Of a stretch of 64,000 nucleotides of DNA, positions 1-12,480 are shown one piece after another. The DNA is taken from NCBI GenBank assembly GCA_948567375.1, contig OX419760.1, positions 12,648,001-12,712,000 of the forward strand, given 5' to 3'. Each line of letters starts with the position of its first letter. Positions within the stretch are counted from its first letter, which is position 1. The DNA comes from Lunularia cruciata. Its lineage: Eukaryota; Streptophyta; Marchantiopsida; Lunulariales; Lunulariaceae. A program made the position numbers and the translations under genes. The notes under the pieces are model-generated. The model worked only from the letters and a program-made list of their open reading frames with translations, had not been told where the DNA came from and ran no database searches.

Positions 1-241
1 CATGGCTCTGGCCATTACATTCCTAGAGGAAGAATGAATGAGAAATAGATTGAAGATTTATAGTTCTGATCCTTGTGACCTTTTAGAGATCCTTTATACT
101 TCATAAACTTGATTAATTCAGCTCCTTATCTCATCTTTAGATAGATTTAAGGCTTCCATGGCTCTGTCCATTACATTCCTAGAGGAAGAATGGATGAGGC
201 AATAGATTGAAGAAATATAGTTTTGATCCTTGTGAGCTTTT
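1..241. repeat. Short direct repeat, two copies
   Basis: An approximately 85-bp sequence beginning CATGGCTCTG occurs at 1-85 and again at 157-241. The copies share the CCATTACATTCCTAGAGG block and the following TAGATTGAAG block, with scattered mismatches. The first copy starts exactly at the window edge, so the array may extend to the left. A 94-codon ORF (207-491) starts inside the second copy. I do not recognise it and do not call it a gene. Confidence 0.7.
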
Positions 242-1152
242 AGGGAGAGCATTCATTGAGCCTTTGATGTATGCTTGGGAGAAGAGATTGATATGGTGTT
301 ATAGTCCTTTTTTATTAGACTCACCTTATATTAGGTTACATGACACCTTGGAGAGATATGCACATCAAACCTTAGGCCTAGCCTTTAATGCCTTTATATT
401 TTGTACACACTTTTCCTCTTGTTTATACTTCTATATATTTCTCTCTCAAACGTGCAGTATTGATGGACACTATTTATGTGAACATATGTAGAGCATCATA
501 TTGTTCTAATCAACTCAACAATGGAGAGTGTGAAGTATAGTGTAGAGTATACTCACATGTTTGGAATGTGGCCCATGTAATTTATGGTGGTTTGCATGGT
601 CTGCATAAATTGAACCAAACAAAGTGTTTGGATCTATGCAAACCAAAATTTGGATGATTTGTATTATAAATGATAAGATTTAAATGTTTGTCAAACATGA
701 GTGTCGAACAAGAGGAGTGTGCCTTTAGTATTTTTTTAGTTTGGTAGCTTTGAAGTTCTCATATTTTTCTCTTCTTATGTAGTTCTCCTATCATAATCAA
801 CTTATTATGTTATGCATATGCAAGTGGGTGAATTCTACAGCAAGAGAATTACTCCATGATTCACAAACAAATATTAAAATAATCATTCCAAACAAAGAAT
901 AAACATGTAGTATATTAGATATCTAGAACAACTCAATAACCTTTATATATACCATAATTTTATGTTGGCCATACTAGAGCTCTAAACTCTCACACTCTTG
1001 CCTATTTTATCACTCTTGCTCTAACAAGCACAAGGTAAGTAGACTAGGGCTCTTAACTATACTTTCCATCTCTTGACTATTCTTCACTCTTATTCCAACT
1101 ACCACAAGGAATTGAATCTAGATTATAATCAAGTATCTGGAACTTGGGAGTC
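242..1152. other. AT-rich stretch, no gene recognised
   Basis: I see no recognisable domain, RNA gene or terminal repeat here. The ORF at 207-491 runs into the first part and shows no family signature. Confidence 0.5.
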
Positions 1153-1842
1153 TATAACACCCATTTGTGCACGTGTGTGGTATTTTGATATATATTTTGG
1201 TATTACAAGTACTTAGGAGATATTATTTATATAGAGATAAAGGATGGTTCTATATTAGTCATGATTAGCTAAAGTTAATCATAGATAAGATAGAAGGGAC
1301 TTTAATTTAGAGGAAGTAGAAAAGATGAGCATCACTATTTTGGATTTTAGTATGTTGACTTGGTATTATTCTTAGGTGTTTAGCTTTGAGAAAAGAGTTG
1401 AGAACTTTTGGACCCACAAACCTTTTGCTTTGGTTTCTTCAATAGTCCAAGGATAGCCCATGTGAAGGAATCCTTAACTTAGTGGTTGGGTCAAGATAAG
1501 ACCATATGTTTAAGGGAATATTTGTATGAGTATGGATATTCCTTTAGACTTTTGACTTTATTTGACTTTTAGCTTAATAACTTGAGTTACTTTGGTAATT
1601 AGTAACTTTGGTGCATAACTATTTCACAAGTATATAAGCTAATGAGGTACTCATCATCCTTTCATTTGCAATTATCTCTCTCTCATTGAGTTCTCTAGTG
1701 AGCAATAGTTTAAATCTTGGGGTGTTAGCCTTGGAAGAGTATGATGAAGTTGAGGTTCTTTGCCTTCTTATTCCATAATGTGTTACCATAATAGCTATTA
1801 GAGGTTTATCTTGAGTGAGAGATAGGCCGGCTCATAGGTCCA
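1153..1842 (+). mobile_element. LTR-like repeat, family E, copy 1
   Basis: This segment matches 51708-52401 along its whole length and in the same orientation, with many substitutions. It begins TATAACACCC where copy 2 has TGTAACACCC, so the terminal TG has mutated. A TATA-like AGTATATAAG lies near 1629. The LTR proper probably ends near 1788. Both copies then continue into a shared stretch containing AGCTATTAGAGG (copy 2 AGCCATCAGAGG), which resembles a decayed initiator-Met primer-binding site. This reads as a 5' LTR plus leader of a decayed element, not a solo LTR. No target-site duplication was found. Confidence 0.6.
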
Positions 1843-3318
1843 AATTATATCTAGTACTAGAGCTACCATAATTGTTTGAATCTATGTTGGATAAGATGGT
1901 AATAATATATTTAATCTCCTTTGAAGATTTTCTTGCACAAGCTAGTTCAAGTGTCATGGCATAAAAGCATTTTGATTTTGCTTTTCTCATCTTGATTTGG
2001 AACTTTTCTACTTTGGACTTGATTTTCTCTACCTTTAAGATCTTCTCTAACTCAAAATCTCTCTTGTGTTTCTCAAGATCTACCACTTACAAAGCTTCAA
2101 TCTATGTTATTTTACATTTCTCCTTGGATTCTATTCATTCCATTCTTAGTTTGCTGTGAGATGCTAGATCTTATGACAATGAAGCCAGACCAAATGTGAG
2201 TGTTGGGGCCATCTTGGAAGCTTTGAAGTTCCTTCTCCTCTTTTGAGAATTTCCTTCTCATTGGATGTTTCTTTTGCATTGTTCTGCTTCTCTTTCTCCT
2301 TGGATGCATCTCTAGTTGGCTCCTACCTTATGAAATTCTTGATTCTCTTCCTCTCTTTGATTCTCCACTACTCTTGTTGCTCTTGGTGCTCCATTCCCTT
2401 TTGAGTGATTCCCTTTTGTGCATGAAGTATGGGAGTGTTGGTTGGCTTTATCCCTCATCAAAAAAGGACTATCATCCTTGTCTAGAACCCCCTTGTCAAG
2501 AACTCCCAATGACCCATATTCACAATTTCTAAATGTAAAAATGCAATCCAAGGGCCCTTGGGTGCTTGAGATGCTGATAAGAATTGATTCTTCAAGATGA
2601 TTTTCTCCTATTTTGTCATCACTCTCCTTTGGTAGTATGACAACAAGGCATGTTCTATCCATGAACCAAACTTCCTCTTCTATACCACCAATACTAACCA
2701 ATACAAGGAGATATATTTTAGCTCTACACCCCAACACTAAATCCATTCTTTCAAAACATAAACAAAGATGATTGAGTTTATCCTTGATTTTTGTCCATCC
2801 TTGCTTCAAGTCCTTGTTTGTGAGACCCTCCCTAGTGAAAAATTCTTCCATTCTCAAGTATCTTTGTATGATTTCATATATCTTGCCCATATTTTGTAAA
2901 TCCTATCACCATCCATAGAGAGTGAAAATCCTCACCCTTGCCAAACCAAGTAAGTGGCGATGTTGCTAAATGCCATTCTTTTCTAGATTGGTTTTTTACT
3001 ATTTCTCCCATGGATCTTACTAAAGTGCTCCATATCCTCCAAATAATCAAGTATTTGTGAGTAGTGGTGATAAGCTATTCTAAATTGGTCATCTTCACCC
3101 TTTTGTTGTTTTGCCCAAACTGCTACTTGATGGGTGGACTGTAACGGACCCAATCTTGCCATGTGCTTGCATAGAAACTTTGCTTTGTGTGCTTTGATCC
3201 TTTGCTTGTTGCAATTGAATGTGGATATAAGCAATTGTGTGATATAAGCAACTATCTTCTCAAGGAATTCTTGGAATTGAACAAGGAGAAGAGTGATTGG
3301 AGTAAATTCAGATTGCAA
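1832..3318 (-). pseudogene. SANT/trihelix-like TE-associated protein, copy a
   Basis: Minus-strand coding remnant homologous along its length to 26328-27630 and 53293-54661. In coding order it has an HHYSQILDYLEDMEHFSKIHG motif (near 3020-3085), a GDRIYK...RYMK helix-rich stretch, the motif EGLTNKDL with KIKDKLNHLC (near 2765-2830), and a basic C-terminal coiled coil (1832-2086). The layout resembles the SANT/trihelix-like proteins that accompany plant and oomycete transposons. That assignment is by recollection of the family and not from a search. It is broken by a TAG directly after SKKPI, a TGA a few codons later, and frame changes near 2850 and 2310. No terminal inverted repeats are visible around it. 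Confidence 0.6.
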
Positions 3319-3449
3319 AGCAAAGTGAAGAGATTCATCTATGTTTCCAACGTATAAGAAGAAAATCTAGATTTTAATTTTAATTTGCCCATATGACCTC
3401 TATTACTATATGATGTCAAGATGATTAGGATACAAATGGTATGTTTACT

Positions 3450-3799
3450 CACCATTCTAATACCTTTAGAGAAGAATAACAAAATGTTCAAATTATGTAC
3501 TATTAGGAACTATTCTAACCCGTCTAACATGTCAATCTATTCTAACCTATTGAAGGTGCATGATGAGATGCAAGCCCAAGGAGATAAGACTATTCTTTCA
3601 AATTGGTGGAAGGATGTGTTTTTCACCAATTCTAATACCTTTAGAGAAGAATAAAAAATGTTCAAATAATGTACCATTAAGAACTATTCTAACCCGTCTA
3701 ACATGTCAATCTATTCTAACCTATTGAAAGTGCATGATGAGATGCAAGCCCAAGGAGACAAGACTATTCTTTCAAATTGGTGGAAAGATGTGGGAGGAT
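3450..3799 (+). repeat. Tandem duplication of a ~175-bp coding segment
   Basis: Two adjacent copies (about 3450-3623 and 3624-3799) are nearly identical. Both encode the peptide SNLLKVHDEMQAQGDKTILS followed by NWWKDV. The frame stays open within each copy and a TAA separates them. The duplicated reading frame continues to 3894. I do not recognise the protein family. The preserved coding sequence with few mismatches points to a recent local duplication inside a TE-derived ORF. Confidence 0.75.
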
Positions 3800-3894
3800 T
3801 TTTAAATCAGATTCAACACATGGTTTTCCATTACAATCCCTCTCTCACTTACATCTGGCTTAATACAGGTGGTTATTGTAACATGGGTGGTTAG

Positions 3895-5819
3895 AATTAA
3901 CTCCAAAGGGCATCAGTAATTAAGTCCCATATAATTATATAATTAAGTCCCACATCTTCATAATAAATTAACTGTAAAATGTAAAACTAAAACCTCCGTC
4001 TCTATCAACCTACTTTTGGGTACCCATACAAATATATACAAGACCATTCATTATTAGGACCAATAACTTGTATAATATTTTATGGAGTTCAAATTTCTAC
4101 CTGTATAATTTTTAAATTTTGGAATTTGAAACTCCCTAATGAAGTATCAAGATTTTAAAATGTTCACTCTTTGATCTTTGAATAACAATAATGTTGAATG
4201 GAGGGAGAAAAAAGTGTTCCAACTTGGTTTACATGGATATTTTTGAATTTCAAATGCCTCATGAGCATGAGCAATTTGAAATTTGATGAGCATTTAAGAT
4301 TTAATGATATATTTAAAACTCTATTATCTTATAAATATTTGTTATGAAAAATGACTCATAAATGCTATGTGTCCTCTACCCATTAATTTCTTCTGAATTT
4401 TAAAAGTAATATCCAACCAATTTTTTATGAATACTCATGAAAATTTCTAAGATACTCAAAAAAATAAAAAATCTAAAATCTCATATTGAATAGCTAGCTT
4501 CATTGAATGGACTTAGAAAATGACTTAACCAAATCCATATTTGACACTTTCATTTGACATATCTCCTAGTTAGCAATAAGCCTTAACCAACACCCTAAAG
4601 CCTTGAAAACCTTTGTAGCGATGGATTTCACGACCACATCATATTATACTTGAAGTCATCATTATAATACATTGTTTGTGGGTAGGAACTCACTTCATGA
4701 AAACTATCACCCATGGTATAACATATTAGACCATGAGGTAGTTGGGCTCTACCAAGTCAAAATGTCAAATATCTATAATAGTTGTACTTATATTCTTTTT
4801 TATAATGATATTGTGGGTCATGTACATCAAACCAGTGATTAAATCATGCATGCAACAAGATGAGTTTAAGGAATATTTCTTACCTAATCAAATGTTGGAA
4901 TACCAATCCCTAATCTCTTTGTAATGACAAGAAGCTGGTATAGAGCAAACAATGAATAGATGGAATTATTTGGTTATGATCTTACAATCTGTTTTAAGGT
5001 AATCCAAGGTCTCTAAAGTTTATGTTGTCCCATAAACTAGTCAATCAGATTAAATTCAATGACTTGATACATGCAATGTGCCTTATTTACATTTTTTCTT
5101 GAAGTGGAGTATTCATTTGTTTGTGATTCTTAGAGATCATATCTCCATGAGGGTGTTGAATAATGGACCAAGTAAGCAACCTTACCAATCGCCTTTGATC
5201 CTTCTTAGTCAAATCCTTTGATGTGGTAGGCATGTACTTTGTCAACACCATGTGAATCACGATTGGTTGGTTGGTTGTTTGCTTGATCTCCATTCACCCA
5301 TTACAACATCAATTGTTGTTTATTATGACTTATATCGGATGCTTTGCTTTATGATCTCAAATTTTGTGTAGGATATCAACCAATCATCTTAACAATGAGG
5401 GTTCCAAGGCTTGCAATTTGACTTAGATCAATGCATGCTATTTGAGTCAAATCAATGCTTAGTTGAACTCCTTGTGAAATGTATTTGTAGTGCAATGTAG
5501 AGCCTTACAATGTGGATATGACTTGTGGTTCATGGCTTTATGAATAGGCAAATGAAGCATGAGGTGGATAAGAAACACTCATAAGATAACAAGAAAAGGT
5601 GGTACACTTCTTATTCTTGTGGAGTATCCTAACAAGCCAAACCAAATAAAGCAATCAAGTCAAATAAGGATAAAACCTAAGAGATAAACTAGGGCTAAGC
5701 CGCAATAGAGAAGAGGTGATGTCTCTCTTGAGGTAAGTACAACAAATGATATTTCAGGACAAGGAGTTTAGTCTCTTCAGGTAAGTACAATGAACAATAA
5801 TTCAAGACAAGAGAAAAAA
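3895..5819. other. AT-rich stretch, no gene recognised
   Basis: No recognisable protein domain, RNA gene or terminal repeat. Small ORFs at 4742-4924 (one hydrophobic segment) and 5087-5293 (minus) have no family signature and are not called. Confidence 0.5.
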
Positions 5820-6420
5820 GCAACTACATAGAACACATGAAAGATAGGAAGATCCCATCAAGTTGTACAAAGGAGAGACAAAAGAGGTAGAATGGAGCTA
5901 GGCTCCAATAGTATCAATATGAGAAATCTGCCCTACCGCACCAAAGATATCCGAGATATGCAAGTCGTAAGATCTACAAACTATTGGAGCATCCAAAGAA
6001 GCATTACCTAGAGTAATTGCTCTCTTATGGATTGCACCAGCCAATGCTCTCTTTAGAGCAATAGACACACTTTGTCTAAATTATGCTACAAAGTATAAGA
6101 GTGAGAGTGGTACCCCATGGCATCTAATGTGATAAGCTTTTATGCACTCCTTAAAAAATATGTCAAATGCCATGTCTATTGCTTCATATAACGCCAAGGC
6201 TAGAGGAACAAAGAGTAACCTTGTTGCATATCCTTATACTTGGAGACCTTATGTGTTGCTACTTTGCTTGCCGTCCATCTAGGAAAATGAATAATCACTC
6301 TTTCCAAAAGTACATCATGCATAGAGTTTATAACCACAACATCTGCCACTATCACTTGATCATCTTGGACCAAGTATAAGTCTACTTTGACACATGTCAT
6401 CTACAAAGAATATGAACACT
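5820..6420 (-). pseudogene. Minus-strand coding remnant, probably TE-derived
   Basis: Read on the minus strand, this segment stays protein-like over about 200 codons. One frame (6400-6200) gives VDLYLVQDDQVIVADVVV. After a frame change near 6210 the next frame continues with ALYEAIDMAFDIFFKECIKA and FRQSVSIALKRALAGAIHKR. The only interruptions there are one TAA and one TAG. The pattern resembles the 3' portion of repetitive ORFs linked to non-LTR-like reverse transcriptases in plants, but that link is from memory. No start codon or terminal structure is recognisable. Confidence 0.4.
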
Positions 6421-8430
6421 CCTTCCAAGCAAGGTATCCACTCTCTCATACCATAGGAAACACTATATCCCTAATGGCATCATGGGTAGCTATCCTTTAT
6501 CCTCTATAAGGACACTATGTCATATGGACCACTATTGAATTTAGTGTAGAACCACCCTCACAAGTGAGTATGAAGACACAAATGATGGACCAAAACTAAG
6601 CAAAACCTCATTGATGTAGAGAAAGTGGTTGGTGCAAGTTGGAATGCCCTAATGCACAATCAAGCTAGGATCCAAGAGCTTGGACCCTTGTTGGAGCAAG
6701 AGTAAAGACATGATCTAGTGGCCCAAGGAATGGACAAGTCAACTAAGAGGGAATATAACATATGTTGATACTAATGCTCCATCAAGGATGATTGCAAACC
6801 TCTGGTCCAATCTGACATAGTGAAGCAAAGGATGGAAGGTCTTCCCATGCTTGTGGAGATTGATCATCTCTTGTCTACCACAATAACACCTTGAGAGTAA
6901 AATGATCCCTCCTTTACCTCAATGATATAAGTCTCCAAAATTGGCCTATCAATAACCACCACAAAATAGGAGGAAAGTAAGGATGCCAAGAGAGCTATCA
7001 TGTCATTTGTAGTGTCGTATCTAGATTGCTTGAACACTAGAGTTCCAATGATACTAATTAGAGGCATTTTGGCAATTACTCATAGACTATTATCCGGTGG
7101 TCAAATTTTGTGTTTAGGGTATTGATTTCATGGTGGGGTCCACCGTTACTTGCACCATCTACACCGTCGGGTGTGCCGTCAGTGGGACCATTGGGATGCA
7201 ACCTAGGTCAAAATCAGGAGTATACCCTGGAAGTGCAACTCTAGAGAGCTCACTTCTTTGATGTTGAGCCTTCGAGTTCCTGGTTAGAGTGGACAAGAAG
7301 CCGGTAAGCGTTACTTGGATTCTCTTAGCTAGAATGGGTGTGGCTTGACTGTAATCAAAACCATGTTGTTTGCAAATTGTTGAGGATCAGATCAAGTATT
7401 GATCTAAGTTCAATAAATTTGCGATGTAAATGATCTGATTACATCAAAGAAGTGAGTTAGGGGGAAATTGGATGTGGGAACTACAAGTGTCGGTGGTATC
7501 TCCAAGCTCAATGGATCATGGTGTCTCAATCAAGTAGTTCATATTTCCTTGAGAGAGAGTGTGTGCGGAAGCACTAGCAAAATTTGGAGCCAAGGAGAAG
7601 CAATTTTCAAGCAATAGTTGTGATTTTGAGCTCAAGATCAATTTGTTGCAAATTGAGCTTAGAAATAGAAATTGAAGGTGGAGTTGGGAGTACATCCTCA
7701 TGAATTAGAGATTAGACAAAACCTATTTTTCCAGCTTGGCTTGAGTGAAGAGTTAGAAGAGGATTTGGCAGTCAGCCATTTTTAGGGATTTTTGTAAGAT
7801 TTATGTCAGATTTTATAAAAGATTTATGTTAGATTTTGGTGAGACAAACTTTGATCTGATCCATGGTGATCCTTATAGCTCAGGAAGTAGATAGATACTC
7901 TGATTATGTCAAATGCTAAATGGTGGCAGAGTCAGTCTTGTGTTGATTTATGAGATGGAGGGTTTTCATTGAGCATTTTTGTGATTGAACTCCCTCCATT
8001 CTCTACTTCTTGTTTGTGCATTGTGTTTGTGTGAGGTGCCTTGAATTTTGAGCATTTGTGCTCTAGTGTGCTCTTGGTAGTGAGGCTAGAGTGATGACCA
8101 ATCAGACTATCTTTGTTTCTCCACGGTGAGGCATGAAGTGATGACCTATAGACCATGAGAATACGTGTTGTGATGGTAGGTTATAGGTCACCCTTACCCC
8201 TAATGTAGTTGTCTTAGTTAGAGTTACATGAGTGGGTAGTGTTCCATTAGTTTTGGCACTTGGTGGTGCTTGGTTGGTGTTAGCACTTGGTGGGATACTT
8301 GCTTTTGCAGTTTGCAATGGTGGTTGCAGTTATTTTGTCACGACGGAGTTCTTTGAATATTCTAGAGGAGATAACCCTACATTGCACAATGGATTCACTC
8401 AAAGTGGCACTCAATATTAGTTTGTATCTT
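6421..8430. other. No gene recognised upstream of element B
   Basis: This stretch should hold the 5' LTR and leader of element B, but I could not find matching termini or a clean primer-binding site. A GGTGGCAGAGTCAG near 7923 is only a weak candidate. Small minus-strand ORFs (6864-7067, 7516-7701, 7932-8156, 8102-8317) show no family signature. Confidence 0.4.
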
Positions 8431-8436
8431 AGGTCC

Positions 8437-9963
8437 CAATGAGGGAGGAGATTGACTCTAAGTTGGAGTTTGATACAAGAACTAATTTAGTTGAGAGTGC
8501 ACTTGGTGTGTCCGCAACATTGTTGTGGGACATGAATGAGATTTATGGGGCCTCCAAAGGCCCTAGGCGTTACTTAGGTACAATGGGTACCATTGAGTTG
8601 GATGACTTCATCTAGGAGTTTGATAGTTAGTGTGATCTGTAGTAGATACGGAACCCAACTTTGTTTACACCCTTCATGGCATAGAAGGTGCTATTTCAGC
8701 ATTTGGAGGGTCCACCAATGGACTACTACCATGAGTTCAAGAGAGCTCATTTGGAGGAGATTGAGTTATGGAGACAATATTGATCTCTAAACTATGTCTC
8801 CATCACTTTAGGCTCAGTTGCCAGGAGTAGATCGGCTATACCCACGAGTTCTAGCTTGAGTAGTGTTGGTGGAGCTAGTGGAGGTGCACTAGTTGGAAAT
8901 AATGTTACCACGAGTGGAGGTACTGCTACAGGAGGTGGTGTGGTACTAGGTTTAACCCCATGTGAAGTTCTTCTAGTGTTTGAGGCAAAACTACCATGGA
9001 GTGCGGACTGACAAGCTGAAGAGCTTGCAAGAGTTCCAACGGAAGGCTGGAGAGAGCCTACGCAAGGCATACACTCACATGAGGCGGCTGATCAGTTTCA
9101 CTCAGGGAGTTATTGAGGCCTATGTAGTCTAGTTTTGGTATGGGATACTAGATAGGGAGTTGCGACATAGAGTTTATGATGCTACGTTGTTACAGGCTAC
9201 TTCGCCAACTTTGGCAGTGATCTTTGGTTTGGCTGAGCGTATTGAGCACAACATGGTGGAGGAGAGAGAGGTGACATCTGGATTTGGTAGGGTGACTTCC
9301 TCCACAGTTGTTACTTCTTCTTAGAGTGCAACATAGTACAACAGAGTGCACCACACCCAATTGATTTTTAAGGACAAGGTCGATAGCCCAAATCCTATGA
9401 AGCAAGTAGAGGGCCTATTGTAGTTAGACACTTACCTTCATTTTTGGGTCAGCGGCAGCCGGTGAGTGGTGGTGTTGCTTGTTGGACTTGTGGTGGACCT
9501 CACCATAGGAGAGAGTGTACTTAAGGCAGTGGGTGTGACACCTTTGGTGCATCAGAGCCAACATAGAGGCCGTGTAAGCATTGCCATAGATTTGGTCACA
9601 CTAGTGCGGTGTTACGGAGTGGTAGGGCTGCTATGGCAAGTAATAGAAGAGCTCCAGTTCATGGAGGACGAGGTGGTAGAGGTGGTGGTAGAGGATCTAC
9701 ACCTAGTAGGGGTACAATACTTGCCCCTACTTCTAATATAGCTATGGCTACTCGGATTGAGCAGTTGGAGCAAAGATTGTTTAGTATGGCCATTGCTCAA
9801 AGGAGATCAGATTCGGGTGTTGTGGCTTCCACCTCATATGTTGATGATAGAGATGCTTTGGACTTCATGTTTGGAGCAGCACAGGTGGATACATCTGTAG
9901 TAGTGACTAGGAGTGCAGTACATGCTCCAGAGCCTAGAGGAGCATCAATGGAGTTGGACCTAT
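8437..9963 (+). pseudogene. Element B gag with zinc knuckle
   Basis: Gag-like sequence starts near 8437 (MREEIDSKLEF) and continues through GPPMDYYHEFKRAHLEEIEL (near 8709) and KAGESLRKAYTHMRRLISFT (near 9042). It ends in a cysteine-histidine cluster CWTCGGPHHRREC (near 9479) and a glycine/arginine-rich RGGRGGGRGS tail (9609-9965). The Cys-His spacing approximates the retroviral CCHC knuckle. Several in-frame TAG codons and at least two frame changes make it non-functional. Confidence 0.65.
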
Positions 9964-10189
9964 AGAGAAGAGAGGTTGGAAGATAAGTCAGACTTCCCTA
10001 GTCTTTCACACTATCTGAGGCATTGTAGATGACATCCATGGCTCCTAGACATCCTAGTGCATGTGTGGTAGATGGTGACAGAGTGCATAATAGACTACCT
10101 GCTAGTCAGCCACCTACTACTACACAGATTGAGTCTAGCATGATGTTGAGGGCAGCTTAATTGATTATGCGGTATCCTTTGTTTTTAGC

Positions 10190-10924
10190 TATAATACCAA
10201 GAGCTAGCCATATGATCTAGATGTGAAATTTGGTTTGGTAACATCTAGAATGATGTTATACATGATCGTCAAAATAGATTAGATAGAAATATCACCAAAA
10301 GAGTACTTCTACTAATAGGGCAAAAACCAATATGGACTTGAGAACCTTAGAACCAATAGCTAGATATATGATTTAAAGGTGAGAATTGGTTTGGTAACAT
10401 TTGGAAGGATGTTACACATGATGGACTAAACAAATCAGAAAGAGGTATCACCAAAAGGGGACTTCTACTAATAGAGTAGGAATTGAAATATTCTTGAAAT
10501 CTTTGAAGGCAATTTTGGAGGCCTAAACGGATGAATTAGGCCTCAAAAATATGTTGTGGCCCCCCCCCAACAAATGAAAGGCTAGCCTTCCCTCCTCCTT
10601 GGTTTGTCTCATTGAGAGCTTTCCAATGGTACCTTACGTGATTCTAAGACTCCTACAAGAAGATTCCCTAAAAGATTCCCTCCGGTCAAAGCTTGTTTGA
10701 CCAGCTAGATAGGACCTAGACCGACATGTCACCCATCCAAGTAAGTAATCCAAGGGTGGAGCTTGCTGACATGTCACCTATCTATGTGCCTAATCCTATG
10801 GTGGAGCTTCCTTGGAGGAGATCCTCTTTGTCTATATAATAAAGAGAAGGTGCTCCTTTGGGGCATCAAATGTTTGAGTGTGAAGTTTGTGATTTCTCTC
10901 TTCTCCTATCCTTGTAGTATTACA
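10190..10924 (+). mobile_element. Solo LTR, family C
   Basis: This 735-bp segment matches both LTRs of element C (42559-43302 and 48433-49178). It starts TATAATACC (family TGTAATACC) and ends TATTACA. The flanking 5-mers are TTAGC (10185-10189) and TCAGC (10925-10929), a target-site duplication with one C-to-T difference. Element B continues on both sides, so the LTR inserted into B and then lost its internal region by LTR-LTR recombination. Confidence 0.88.
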
Positions 10925-12120
10925 TCAGCCAGTGATATGTTTACAGTGGGAGTTGACCCAACCCCAATGTTCCGGTTGGCTGCCACGCTTTGTGAGAGTA
11001 GGGATGATGCGGTTCCTACTATTAGAGAAGAGGTGGTTGGTAGTGGAGCTGACTTGGTTAAGGAGCATGGGATCCGTTTAGTGACCAATGGTTTATGGCA
11101 GGCAACAATGGCTAGACTGGAGGAGTTGCAAGCTAGATTGACCTTACCGATGCTTACTAGTGTCAACAGTCAGAGGTTACCAGAAGGCCCTACTAGCAAA
11201 AATTTCCTTACTAAGGGCGCATGATCTAGAGAAACATGGGCATGTTCACTTGATGATTTCTGGATGATTACACGTGTTGGCCGAGGTTGGGTCTTCAAGA
11301 TCCTTGTTCTTGTGTGTTTTGGGAGATGTTATGGATACTACAACATCTTCAGGTCCATCAATCCATTTCTCTAGCTTACCTTTTGGAGAACATTCCTTTG
11401 ATGGGTGATTCTTGCACCAAAGTGGTGGTGAGTACACATCAGGTTCATTCTTGGATGGGACCTATTGTATTGTTAGATGCAGCCAAAGTGGGATCATGGG
11501 CTCATCGTCCTTGTCTTTGGTAGACAAACCTCTTACCTAGAGAGGTTTTACAACATTCTTATGATGGGATTCAACAACTTGACCACATCCTTGTTGATGA
11601 TATCTTGGATGTTGGGCGTCAGTCTCAGACTGTAGTAGTGGCTGATAGGTCACCTATGGCAGTGGTGAACCTAGTTGGATAGCCTAGAATTGCATTTTCC
11701 ACACTCATGAATTTCCCAAGCTCTCATGCTTTTTGAGAGGGAGGACTTGGACTTGTTTGGGACTCACAATTACAGTAGTTGGTGGAGCCCAACGCCAATG
11801 AGAGAGAGCGGGTAATGGGTTTTTGTATCGGTATTATCGCTGTTCTAGCAGTGTTAGAGGCATCCAAGCGTCAAGTGTTAGGTCAGGCTATGGACCTAAA
11901 TTTTTTGACATGGATTGTGGCTTGGCAGAGTAGCATAGGATTTGCTTGATAGGCATCACCACTCAGACACTTGTGAGCCTTGTGCCTATCGAGACGATTT
12001 AGGCACATGTTGAGGACAATGGACCAAGTGGACATGGTATTCTTGGGACATAGCTAGTAGCTACTAGGGAGAGTGGTCTACTTGGAGTCCATCCAAGTAA
12101 GCATGGGTTACTTGGATTAT

Positions 12121-12472
12121 TGTAAAAGACTGAATCCAAGGAGAGAAATAGGAGAATGGAAACTCACATTGGGACACTCAAATGAGAGAAAACTCCAAAT
12201 GCCTAGCATGAGCTTTGGCTTTGGTATTTATAGGTAGCATACAAGGCCCTTGAGAAGCTTCTCAAGAAGCTTCCTCAAGCCGCTTTCTTAGAGTGCAAGC
12301 CAAGTTAACTAGGAAGCCTCCTTTTAGAAGCTACTTACTTGAGTTGCAAGCTAAGCTAGCCGGGAAGCTTCCCAAGAAGCTTCCTAGATACTTTTGAAAT
12401 ATTCTAGGCTAATTTGTCTTATGTGCTATTGTGAGCTCAACTAACTTTGTCGCTAAACTCCATATTGTTACA
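12121..12472 (-). mobile_element. Solo LTR, family A, reverse orientation
   Basis: Reverse complement of the A LTR, 352 bp against 423 bp in the intact element. It runs from TGTAAAAGAC to TATTGTTACA on the plus strand. Flanks ATTAT (12116-12120) and ATTAG (12473-12477) form a near-perfect 5-bp target duplication. It holds four GAAGCTTC palindromes and lacks one of the ~60-bp modules of the young LTRs. It lies between the gag and RT remnants of element B. Confidence 0.88.
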
Positions 12473-12480
12473 ATTAGACC

